Positions 1-5,280 of a stretch of DNA of 5,374 nt are shown one piece after another. Every line of letters starts with the position of its first letter. Within the stretch, counting starts at the first letter, position 1. The notes beneath the pieces were generated by a model. That model was not told the DNA's origin and did no database searches. It was given only the letters and a program-made list of their open reading frames with translations. The stretch spans positions 56,827 through 62,200 of the forward strand of contig PXUB01000041.1 in NCBI GenBank assembly GCA_003009755.1, written 5' to 3'. Source of the DNA: Thermoplasmatales archaeon SW_10_69_26 (GTDB lineage: Archaea; Thermoplasmatota; SW-10-69-26). Both the position numbers and the translations under genes were made by a program.

Positions 1-6
1 TCGGAC

Positions 7-38
7 TTCGTACGAACCTCGCGGGGCTCGGTTCGTAC
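7..38. repeat. 9-bp inverted repeat with embedded palindrome
   Basis: GTACGAACC (10-18) is the exact reverse complement of GGTTCGTAC (30-38), with 11 nt between them. The left arm also lies within a perfect 10-bp palindrome, TTCGTACGAA (7-16). The element lies about 25 nt beyond the fttA stop codon and next to a second hairpin (45-63). It could be part of a 3' untranslated region or a boundary with an unseen neighbour. No T-tract follows on either strand, so it is not a standard archaeal intrinsic terminator. Function unknown. Confidence 0.6.
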
Positions 39-44
39 TCGTTC

Positions 45-63
45 GGGACGGCGGAGCCGTCCC
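45..63 (-). terminator. Hairpin immediately 3' of fttA (possible terminator or 3' stabiliser)
   Basis: GGGACGGC (45-52) pairs perfectly with GCCGTCCC (56-63) around a 3-nt loop, giving an 8-bp GC-rich stem directly against the fttA stop codon (64-66). The stem is plain in the sequence. The terminator role is an inference and weak, because archaeal intrinsic termination normally depends on a U-tract and none is seen here. A 3'-end stabilising or processing hairpin is equally possible. Confidence 0.4.
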
Positions 64-1980
64 TCACTTCAACCGAGTCGTCTCGAGGTTGTACGGGGTC
101 CGGGTCTTGAGGTCGAACTTCTGGCGAAGCGTGTTCGCCAGCTGCAGGCACTTCGACTCCTCGCCGTGGTTCATCAAGATCTGCTCGGGCCGCGGCTGCA
201 TGTTGCCGATGTAATCGATCAACTGGCCACGATCGGAGTGCCCGGAGAACCCGTCGACGGTCTCGATCTGCATCTCGAGCTTCTTCGTGCGTCGACGTCC
301 GTCTTCCCTGACGGGGATCTCGCGACGGCCGCGTTGCAGCTTGGACCCCAGCGTGCCGGCGGCCTGGAACCCGACGAACACGAGCGAACTCTTGGCGTCC
401 TCGGCCCAGCCCTTCAGATACTCGCGGACCGGTCCCCCGTTCATCATCCCGCTGGTCGCGAGCATGATGCAGGGGTCCTCCTCCTCGACGATCTCCTCGC
501 GCATCTTGTGACTGGAGACCTGGTTGAACCGCTCGGACAAGAGCGGGTTCTCGTCCTCGTGGAGGATCTGGTTCTCGAGGTTGTTGTTCAGGAACTCGGG
601 GTAGGCCGTGTGGATCGCCGTGGCCTCTTTGATCATCCCGTCGAGGTAGATCGGGACCTCGGGGATGTTGCCCCGCCGCATGTGCTCCTCGAGGACGAGC
701 ATGACCTCCTGGGAGCGACCGACGGCGAACACGGGCACGAGCAGCTTGCCGCCCCGCTCCACCGTCGTTCGGGCGAGGTTCGCCAGCTCGTTGCTGGCCT
801 CTCCCCGCGGCGGCTGGTGGTCGTCGTGGCCGCCGTACGTGGACTCCATGACGACCGTCTCGACGCGCGGGAAGTTGTTCTCCGCGGCGTTGTACAGCCA
901 GGAGTCCTCGTACTTGATGTCGCCGCTGAACAGGATGTTGTACATCCCCTCGCCGATGTGGAAGTGCGCCGAGGCCGACCCGAGGATGTGGCCGGCGTTC
1001 TGCAACGTGAGCTTGATGTCGGGCGCGATGTCCGTCGTGTCACCGTAGTCGAGCGTGATCGTGCGCAGCAGCTCCTCGCGCACGTGCTCGCTGTCGTAGG
1101 GGACCGGATTGCCCTCCATGTTCCCGACCTTGATCGCGTCGAGCTGCAGCAACGCCGACAGCTCGCGCGTGGGGCCGGTCGTATACACGGGGCCCTCGTA
1201 CCCGTAGCGGTACAGGGACGGGACCAGGCCCGAGTGATCGAGGTGGGCGTGCGTCAGCACGACGGCGTCCAGCGAGGTCAGCGGCCAGACCTCCGGCAGG
1301 TGCAGGTAGGGGGACAGGTCGTCCTCGTCCCCGCCTGGGTTGACACCGCAGTCGATCAGGACCTTGGACTCGCTGGTCTGCAACAGGTGGCACGAACGGC
1401 CCACCTCGCGGTAGCCGCCGACCGCCGTGGTGCGGACCCACTTCTCCTTCTCCTCGCTGACGCCGCGGTTGATCCGTCGGCCGACCTTGCGCAGGAACTC
1501 CTTGCGCTCCTCGACGTTGTCGAGCAGGTAGCGCCGGACGTCGTCGATCGTCTCGGACCGCATCGGCGGGGTCCGGACGACCGTCGGCGTCCAGCCGATC
1601 TCCTTCTTGACCTCGTTCAACGTCGAGCCTTTGCGACCGATCACCAGTCCAGGCTTGCGGGCCTCGACGACGACCTCGCCGGTCGCCTCCTCGAAGTGGA
1701 CGTCGGTGATCTCGGCGTCGTCTGGAACGATCTCTCGGATCGTCTCCTTGGCTTCCTCGGTCGGGGCTCGGCAGGACGGGTCCGCGCGCACGATGACGCG
1801 TTTCTGCAACCGCTTGGCGAGCCGGCGAACGAGCTGGTCGTCGTCCGCGAACGCCTCTGGGCTATCGGTGTAGATGACGAGCGTGGCCGCCTCGAACTGG
1901 ATGTCCGTGATCGTCACCTGGCGAGGAACCTCGTCCTCGACCTCTTCGCGGACCTCTTTGATCGTGTCCTCGAGCCCCAT
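64..1980 (-). CDS. fttA: Beta-CASP ribonuclease / transcription termination factor aCPSF1 (FttA)
   Basis: This 638-aa protein belongs to the archaeal CPSF73-like family aCPSF1/FttA, which cleaves nascent RNA at U-rich 3' ends and drives transcription termination, acting as a dimer with RNA polymerase. The order is typical: an N-terminal KH-like domain (about 1-70), a second KH domain with the GRKG loop at 115-118, then a metallo-beta-lactamase core. HAHLDH at 244-249, His331 (GHILGSA) and Asp354 (FSGDIKY) supply zinc ligands. The beta-CASP region follows, with Glu379 (ESTYGG), His581 (SGHSDR) and His605 (MNHGEES). All catalytic residues are present and the length is normal, so it should be active. 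The ATG start agrees with the family's usual N-terminus. It lies 10 nt after psmB and is probably co-transcribed; no clear Shine-Dalgarno site precedes it. The identification is firm; the cellular role comes from studied homologues. Confidence 0.97.
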   Translation of the reverse strand: MGLEDTIKEVREEVEDEVPRQVTITDIQFEAATLVIYTDSPEAFADDDQLVRRLAKRLQKRVIVRADPSCRAPTEEAKETIREIVPDDAEITDVHFEEATGEVVVEARKPGLVIGRKGSTLNEVKKEIGWTPTVVRTPPMRSETIDDVRRYLLDNVEERKEFLRKVGRRINRGVSEEKEKWVRTTAVGGYREVGRSCHLLQTSESKVLIDCGVNPGGDEDDLSPYLHLPEVWPLTSLDAVVLTHAHLDHSGLVPSLYRYGYEGPVYTTGPTRELSALLQLDAIKVGNMEGNPVPYDSEHVREELLRTITLDYGDTTDIAPDIKLTLQNAGHILGSASAHFHIGEGMYNILFSGDIKYEDSWLYNAAENNFPRVETVVMESTYGGHDDHQPPRGEASNELANLARTTVERGGKLLVPVFAVGRSQEVMLVLEEHMRRGNIPEVPIYLDGMIKEATAIHTAYPEFLNNNLENQILHEDENPLLSERFNQVSSHKMREEIVEEEDPCIMLATSGMMNGGPVREYLKGWAEDAKSSLVFVGFQAAGTLGSKLQRGRREIPVREDGRRRTKKLEMQIETVDGFSGHSDRGQLIDYIGNMQPRPEQILMNHGEESKCLQLANTLRQKFDLKTRTPYNLETTRLK

Positions 1981-1990
1981 GGTGTGGTCA

Positions 1991-2626
1991 CTACGCCGTG
2001 CTCAGCTGTTCCCGGCGCTGATCGATCTCCTCCTCGGAGAACGCCTCGAAGCCGTCCTCCTCGGTGATCGTACAGAGCGCGATCCCGTCGCCGGAAGCGG
2101 AGTCGCGCGACATGGCCGCGCTGAGTGCGCGAATGGCAATGTCGACGCCCTCGTCGAGCGAGAGGTCCTCCTCCCAGAGGTCCTCGAGGACGCCGTACAC
2201 GAAGGTGGAGCCGGATCCGGTGCTGATGAAGTCGTCCGGGATGCTGCCACCGGCGGCGTCGAGCGAGTACACGTGGTACCCATCCTCGTCGGCGCCGCCG
2301 ACGAGCAGCTGCACCATGTACGGCGCGAACTTGCGCTGGTTCATGATGTTGGACAGCAGCGTCGCGGCCGCCTTGACCGACATCGATTCACCGCGTTTCG
2401 TACGGTAGAGCTCGGCTTCGGCACGCAGCAGGCGAGCGAGGGTCTGAGCGTCCCCCACCAGGCCGGCCACGGTCATGCCGAGGTGGTCATCGATCTCGAA
2501 CAGCTTCTTCGTCGTCTTGTGCGAGATCATGTTCCCCATCGTGGCTCGCATCTCGGTCGCCAGCACAACCCCATCCTGGCAAGCGAGCCCAACTGTGGTG
2601 GTACCCTTGTTCACGTCCTTGTCCAT
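1991..2626 (-). CDS. psmB: 20S proteasome beta subunit precursor
   Basis: This is the catalytic beta subunit of the archaeal 20S proteasome, which cleaves proteins unfolded by PAN or Cdc48-type ATPases. From the ATG at 2626 it is 211 aa: an 8-residue propeptide (MDKDVNKG) removed by self-cleavage, then a mature chain starting TTTVG with nucleophile Thr1 (residue 9). Counting from Thr1, Glu17, Lys33, Ser130, Asp167 and Ser170 match the active-site set, within the DAAGGS, STGSGS and RDSASG motifs. Glu at 17 and the 8-residue propeptide match Thermoplasma. A TTG five codons upstream (2641) also opens the frame, but the ATG gives the expected propeptide and has a weak AAGGGAT just before it. It is the first gene of the operon with fttA. 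The alpha subunit is not in the window. Confidence 0.97.
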   Translation of the reverse strand: MDKDVNKGTTTVGLACQDGVVLATEMRATMGNMISHKTTKKLFEIDDHLGMTVAGLVGDAQTLARLLRAEAELYRTKRGESMSVKAAATLLSNIMNQRKFAPYMVQLLVGGADEDGYHVYSLDAAGGSIPDDFISTGSGSTFVYGVLEDLWEEDLSLDEGVDIAIRALSAAMSRDSASGDGIALCTITEEDGFEAFSEEEIDQRREQLSTA

Positions 2627-2639
2627 GGTATCCCTTGTC

Positions 2640-2709
2640 AAAAACCGGCCAAAGCAGGGTCCGGCGCCGAGAACGGCAGCCTCACGGTCGCTGCACGCCC
2701 GGTTCTCGG
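2640..2709 (-). other. Potentially structured 5' leader of psmB
   Basis: If transcription starts about 25 nt after the TATA box at 2733-2742, psmB has a leader of roughly 80 nt. It contains an 8-bp perfect inverted repeat, CCGAGAAC (2667-2674) with GTTCTCGG (2702-2709), enclosing a 5-bp pair, GCAGC (2676-2680) with GCTGC (2690-2694). Nearer the start codon, short CCGG pairing is followed on the minus strand by five T (2640-2644). The repeats are seen directly. A folded or regulatory leader is an inference, and the start site is predicted rather than mapped. Confidence 0.4.
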
Positions 2710-2732
2710 TCCACCTCGCGATAGCACCTCAC

Positions 2733-2742
2733 CTTATTTAAG
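2733..2742 (-). promoter_or_regulatory. TATA box for the psmB-fttA operon
   Basis: Read on the minus strand, CTTAAATAAG is the best archaeal TATA-box match in the window and stands out in very GC-rich DNA, with purine- and A-rich sequence upstream where the TFB element would lie. The predicted start is near 2710, about 80 nt before the psmB ATG. The site is nearly palindromic, so weak firing towards the PRC-barrel gene is possible, although that gene has its own box. Confidence 0.65.
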
Positions 2743-2809
2743 TGTTCTTCTGTGGTTGCCGGTCGCTGCCGTCGGCGAACCACCGAAACCGTGAGTCGTC
2801 ACGGCAAGG

Positions 2810-2850
2810 TCTTATGCGTGATGACTTGGATACATGACCCTACTGGTGGG
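2810..2850 (+). promoter_or_regulatory. TATA-like box and ribosome binding site of the first PRC-barrel gene
   Basis: TCTTATGC (2810-2817) resembles an archaeal TATA box and predicts a start near 2838. GGTGGGG (2845-2851) lies about 10 nt before the ATG at 2861 and can pair with the 3' end of 16S rRNA. Together these favour ATG 2861, with a short leader of about 22 nt, over the in-frame ATG at 2834, which would lie slightly upstream of the predicted transcript start. Confidence 0.5.
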
Positions 2851-2860
2851 GTGTTTCAAG

Positions 2861-3184
2861 ATGACAAAGCTTCCGCGTGGCCTCGAAACGAAATCCGTGT
2901 TCGACTGGGACAACAACCAACTGGGCACCGTCCTCGGCTCCGAGCTCGACCCGAAGACGCGCGATCCGACGTCGTTGATCATCGACCTCTCGGCCGACGG
3001 CCGCGAACGCTTGGAGACCGAGGAAGACACGATCTCGCTGCCCTTCGACTACGTGTTCGGCATCCGGCGCGACGAGGTCCGTCTCAGCCGAGGGGTGACC
3101 GAGCTGCTCGACGCCCTCGAGCCTGCCACCGACGACGCCGACCTCGAGGAGGCCGACACTGAGTCGGTCGAGGTCAAGGCCTGA
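2861..3184 (+). CDS. PRC-barrel domain protein 1 (CdpB-like)
   Basis: A small acidic protein of 107 aa. Residues 1-75 look like a PRC-barrel: a strand with LETKSVFDWDNNQLGTV, a LIIDLS strand, then ISLPFDYVFGIRRDEVRLSR, the usual pattern of a barrel ending in a 'x-P-x-x-V' strand. An acidic tail (about 85-107) ends in VEVKA. No signal peptide or membrane segment is seen, so it should be cytosolic. The start at 2861 is chosen over ATG 2834 because residue 1 then aligns with the neighbouring PRC protein, MTKL against MTEI, and a ribosome binding site precedes it. PRC-barrels are adaptor domains; haloarchaeal CdpB1 and CdpB2 are small PRC-barrel proteins that link SepF to the division ring. A division role here is inference from family type and pairing only. 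Confidence 0.8.
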   Translation: MTKLPRGLETKSVFDWDNNQLGTVLGSELDPKTRDPTSLIIDLSADGRERLETEEDTISLPFDYVFGIRRDEVRLSRGVTELLDALEPATDDADLEEADTESVEVKA

Positions 3185-3217
3185 GCTCGCCGCTGCGGCC
3201 GACGCGAAGCGAAGACC

Positions 3218-3225
3218 CCTTATAC
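3218..3225 (+). promoter_or_regulatory. TATA-like box of the second PRC-barrel gene
   Basis: CCTTATAC (3218-3225) follows the purine-rich stretch GCGAAGCGAAGA (3204-3215), a plausible TFB-recognition element. A start is predicted near 3247-3250, 10 nt or so ahead of the ATG at 3259. The gene therefore probably has its own promoter despite being only 74 nt behind the first PRC gene. The box resembles those ahead of the other genes here. Confidence 0.5.
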
Positions 3226-3258
3226 TCCTGCCCTCCATACCGCAGGCGGGATGCACGA

Positions 3259-3561
3259 ATGACGGAGATCTCCAACGTCATCCAGAATGTTCCCGTCTAC
3301 ACGCGGAATGGAACGTTCGTCGGCCAAGTCCAGAACGCGATCCTGGATCTCGGATCTCGCACCGTCGAAGCCCTCCTCCTGACGGAGACCAACGAGGACG
3401 TCGTCGAAGGCGGGACCGATGTCGCCGTCCCCTACCGGTGGGTTTCGGACTTCGACGACATCATGGTCCTCCGCTACTTCCCCAAGCAGGTGGCCGAGGA
3501 CGAGGTCACCGCCGGCGGAGCCAACGGCGAGGGCGAGGACTTCATCGAGGTTACCGCCTGA
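3259..3561 (+). CDS. PRC-barrel domain protein 2 (CdpB-like)
   Basis: A 100-aa acidic cytosolic protein whose residues 1-77 fit a PRC-barrel: VPVYTRNGTFVGQVQNAILD, then VEALLLTE, then the closing strands DVAVPYRWVSDFDDIMVLRYF. The 'VPYRWV...D.(V/I)L' ending is common in small archaeal PRC proteins. A Gly/Glu-rich linker leads to the terminus FIEVTA, echoing SVEVKA of the upstream paralogue. The two proteins align from Met1, suggesting an old duplication and perhaps a heteromeric pair like CdpB1/CdpB2, although sequence identity is low. The gene has its own TATA-like box. Its TGA stop directly abuts the stop of the convergent protease gene. The domain call is fairly safe; the function is not shown by the sequence. 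Confidence 0.8.
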   Translation: MTEISNVIQNVPVYTRNGTFVGQVQNAILDLGSRTVEALLLTETNEDVVEGGTDVAVPYRWVSDFDDIMVLRYFPKQVAEDEVTAGGANGEGEDFIEVTA

Positions 3562-4890
3562 TCAACGCCCCGCGTCGGAGCCATCCGTGAACTCCGCGTC
3601 GCCTCCGGCGTTGCCTTCGTCGCTCTCCAGGGCCGACGGGCGGCCCGCTGATCGTTCGGGTCCATCCCGGTAGCCTGCTGGCGAAGAGCTCTCCTCGGCC
3701 GGACCCTCGACGAGCCCGTACACGACCCGTCCGAGGGTCACGACGACCGCGATCAGGAGCAGCGCCAGGGCTCCCACGAGGCCCCAGTGAAGCTCCTCGG
3801 TCCCTTGATCCTGCGAAGCGAGGAACCGCTCTCCGTCGAAGGTCACCACCGAGGTCCCCCCCGCCGTCGTCCGCTTGTCCCCCGTCTGCTGGAGCATCGA
3901 TTCGACGTGCTCGACCTTCGTCGCGCTGTCCTCCAACAATCGAGGGTTCGCATCCACCGCCAGGGCCAACCCGCCGGTGACGACTGGGGCGGCCTGGCTC
4001 GTGCCGGCCAGGCCGGTGTAGCCGTCATCGATCCGGTCGCGATCGAGGTCCCTCGGCCACGCGCTCATGACGACGCCCGGAGCGAACACGTCCACGCCCT
4101 CCCCGCGGTTGCTCATCTCGAGCACCTCCCCGTTCGAGGTCAAGGCGCCGACCGCGACGACGCCGTCGACGTTGCCCGGCACGGCGGGACCACGCTGGCC
4201 CTGGTTGCCGGCGCTCATCACGACGAACACACCACGCTCGACCGCCTCGCGGACCGCCGCCTCGGTCTCGGACCCGGTCACCACCTTGCCGTCCTGCGTC
4301 GTCGGCGATCGCACCCCGAGCGACAAGTGCAAGATGTGAGGCTCGTCCCCGCTGCCGGGCTCGCCGTCGGGGTCCAAGGACCAGTCGATCGCCCGAGCCA
4401 CGCGCTCGTCCTTGCCGCCACCGGTTTCGTTCATCGCCTTCGCGACGATCAGCTCGGACCCGGAGGCGATGCCCAGCGCGCCGGTCGGGAAGTAGGAGTT
4501 CAACGGGTTGGCCTGCAAGTGGCCGTTGCCAGCGATGATGCCCGCCACGTGCGTGCCGTGTCCGTTGTCGTCGTAGGGCTGGCTGCGGTTGTCGACGAAG
4601 TCCCGCCAACAGTGGTCGCAGGCCAGGGATGAATCGAGGTCCGGGTGGTCGGGCGCGATGCCCGTATCGATCACGGCCACGCGGATCCCCTCACCCGAGG
4701 GCCGCTCCTCCAAGGCGGACCGGTCGCCGTAGTTGGTCACGAACTGCGGCACGACACCCAGGCCGACGTCACCCCGCACCCCCCACAGGCTCTGCGGCAC
4801 CTGTTCCTGTTGCGCGAGCGCGGGCAGGGCCGTCCCGAGGAGAGCAACCGTCAAAAGCGCCGTCACGAGGGGCCGGCCTGGGAACGACAC
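3562..4890 (-). CDS. Membrane-anchored subtilisin-like serine protease (S8 family)
   Basis: A 442-aa exported protease from the GTG at 4890. Residues 1-26 form a good signal peptide (GRPLV, hydrophobic core, cleavage after ALPALA). The S8 domain (about 65-325) has Asp75 (VIDTG), His111 (NGHGTHVAG), oxyanion Asn229 (SAGNQG) and Ser298 (GTSQAAP), so it should be active. An Asp-rich loop (281-289) may bind calcium, and Cys91/Cys94 form a CxxC. A single membrane segment (about 371-393) precedes a 49-residue acidic, Ser/Gly-rich tail predicted to face the cytosol. Only about 40 residues separate the signal from the catalytic domain, too few for a usual I9 prodomain. The frame opens at GTG 5031, but that adds 47 low-complexity residues before the signal peptide, so 4890 is preferred; translation may be leaderless. 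Substrates are unknown. Confidence 0.9.
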   Translation of the reverse strand: MSFPGRPLVTALLTVALLGTALPALAQQEQVPQSLWGVRGDVGLGVVPQFVTNYGDRSALEERPSGEGIRVAVIDTGIAPDHPDLDSSLACDHCWRDFVDNRSQPYDDNGHGTHVAGIIAGNGHLQANPLNSYFPTGALGIASGSELIVAKAMNETGGGKDERVARAIDWSLDPDGEPGSGDEPHILHLSLGVRSPTTQDGKVVTGSETEAAVREAVERGVFVVMSAGNQGQRGPAVPGNVDGVVAVGALTSNGEVLEMSNRGEGVDVFAPGVVMSAWPRDLDRDRIDDGYTGLAGTSQAAPVVTGGLALAVDANPRLLEDSATKVEHVESMLQQTGDKRTTAGGTSVVTFDGERFLASQDQGTEELHWGLVGALALLLIAVVVTLGRVVYGLVEGPAEESSSPAGYRDGPERSAGRPSALESDEGNAGGDAEFTDGSDAGR

Positions 4891-4913
4891 AAGCCAAGAC
4901 AGCTCGCGTGGCC

Positions 4914-4922
4914 GCCATAGGC
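4914..4922 (-). promoter_or_regulatory. Possible TATA-like box for the subtilase gene
   Basis: On the minus strand GCCTATGGC is centred about 28 nt before the GTG at 4890, the spacing expected for a leaderless archaeal transcript. The match is poor compared with the other boxes. A richer A/T stretch on the minus strand, AAAAATAAAAA (5083-5093), inside the left repeat copy, is an alternative promoter that would give a leader of about 170 nt. Confidence 0.25.
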
Positions 4923-5039
4923 TTTGCCCTGTCGGCCGATGCTCCCATCGCCCCCGACGAGCCGCGGCCCAGCCCCGCTCGTGAGGGCCGGCTCCCACTG
5001 AGGGAGCACGACCGCCGGCCGAACGCGTCACCAGCGGCC

Positions 5040-5125
5040 GGGGCCTGGTCGTCGGCGACCCCGGGTTTCTGTTTCCTGAGGGTTTTTATTTTTCCGAGGT
5101 CGCCGGGCGTGGAGGCCGTCGAGTC
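5040..5125. repeat. T-tract hairpin element, left (degenerate) copy
   Basis: The stem runs from 5052-5065 to 5093-5106: eight perfect pairs (CGGCGACC 5053-5060 with GGTCGCCG 5098-5105), one C/A mismatch (5061/5097), three more pairs, and G/T at each end. The loop has TTTCTGTTT, CCTGAGGG, then TTTTTATTTTT. Similarity to the right copy extends outwards: GGGGCCTGG (5040-5048) on the left, and CGTCGAGT on the right (ending at 5125) after an extra 11 nt or so. It is therefore a duplicated segment, not merely a similar hairpin. Confidence 0.8.
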
Positions 5126-5200
5126 GGTGGGTTCGCTGTTGCGGGTCCGGTGGCGATAGCCCTGCGTGAAGACCCAGTAGCGTCCAAGGTCCGGACCGAT

Positions 5201-5277
5201 GGGGCCTGGGCCGCCGGCGACCCCGGGTTTCTTTTTCCCGAGGGTTTTTCTTTTCCCGGGGTCGCCGGACGTCGAGT
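5201..5277. repeat. T-tract hairpin element, right (perfect) copy
   Basis: A 14-bp perfect inverted repeat, 5214-5227 with 5255-5268 (core GGCGACCCCGGG), encloses 27 nt made of TTTCTTTTT (5228-5236), CCCGAGGG (5237-5244) and TTTTTCTTTT (5245-5254). The T-tracts are near mirror images, so they cannot pair with each other, while CCC and GGG can form a tiny inner stem. The stem ends 12 nt from the stop of the truncated transposase-like gene. On the plus strand the GGG plus T-tract resembles terminator signals. Terminator, insertion-sequence end and dispersed repeat are all possible. Confidence 0.85.
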
Positions 5278-5280
5278 GTA

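Larger units (their letters stand above)
4891..5280. other. Intergenic region with hairpins and a duplicated element, no convincing gene
   Basis: Open frames here on both strands look like GC-rich artefacts: they lack family-like sequence and cross the repeats. Besides the two T-tract elements, it holds GCTCCC/GGGAGC (4991-4996 with 5002-5007, 5-nt loop), an alternative GGCCGGC/GCCGGCC pairing (4986-4992 with 5014-5020), CGATG/CATCG (4937-4941 with 4946-4950) and a palindrome, GGTCCGGACC (5188-5197). The stretch from about 5107 to 5200 shows nothing else recognisable. Confidence 0.6.

Noticed and set aside
1-40. GGTTCGTAC resembling the T-arm of a tRNA
   Set aside because: No acceptor stem, anticodon arm or D-arm can be assembled around it in either direction within the window.
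166-2067. A 633-codon open frame on the plus strand, antisense to fttA
   Set aside because: It is a mirror of the strongly conserved fttA gene in GC-rich DNA. The predicted protein is a low-complexity run of Leu, Val, Asp and Arg with no family-like motif.
2627-2641. TTG start for psmB, five codons upstream
   Set aside because: ATG 2626 gives the Thermoplasma-like 8-residue propeptide and 211-aa length, and has a weak ribosome binding site.
1874-2794. Plus-strand open frame over psmB and its promoter
   Set aside because: Antisense to psmB, which has full catalytic motifs; no plausible protein.
2834-2860. ATG 2834 as the start of PRC gene 1
   Set aside because: The nine extra residues do not align with the paralogue, and the ribosome binding site and TATA spacing favour ATG 2861.
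3189-3199. GCCG/CGGC mini-hairpin after PRC gene 1 as a terminator
   Set aside because: Only four base pairs and no T-tract; common by chance at this GC content.
3787-4632. Plus-strand 281-codon frame opposite the subtilase
   Set aside because: Shadow of the subtilase; rich in Arg, His and Val with no domain.
5228-5254. Triplex (H-DNA) formation by the mirror T-tracts
   Set aside because: The mirror is broken by CCCGAGGG and each tract is only about 9-10 nt, so intramolecular triplex is unlikely; kept only as a structural oddity.
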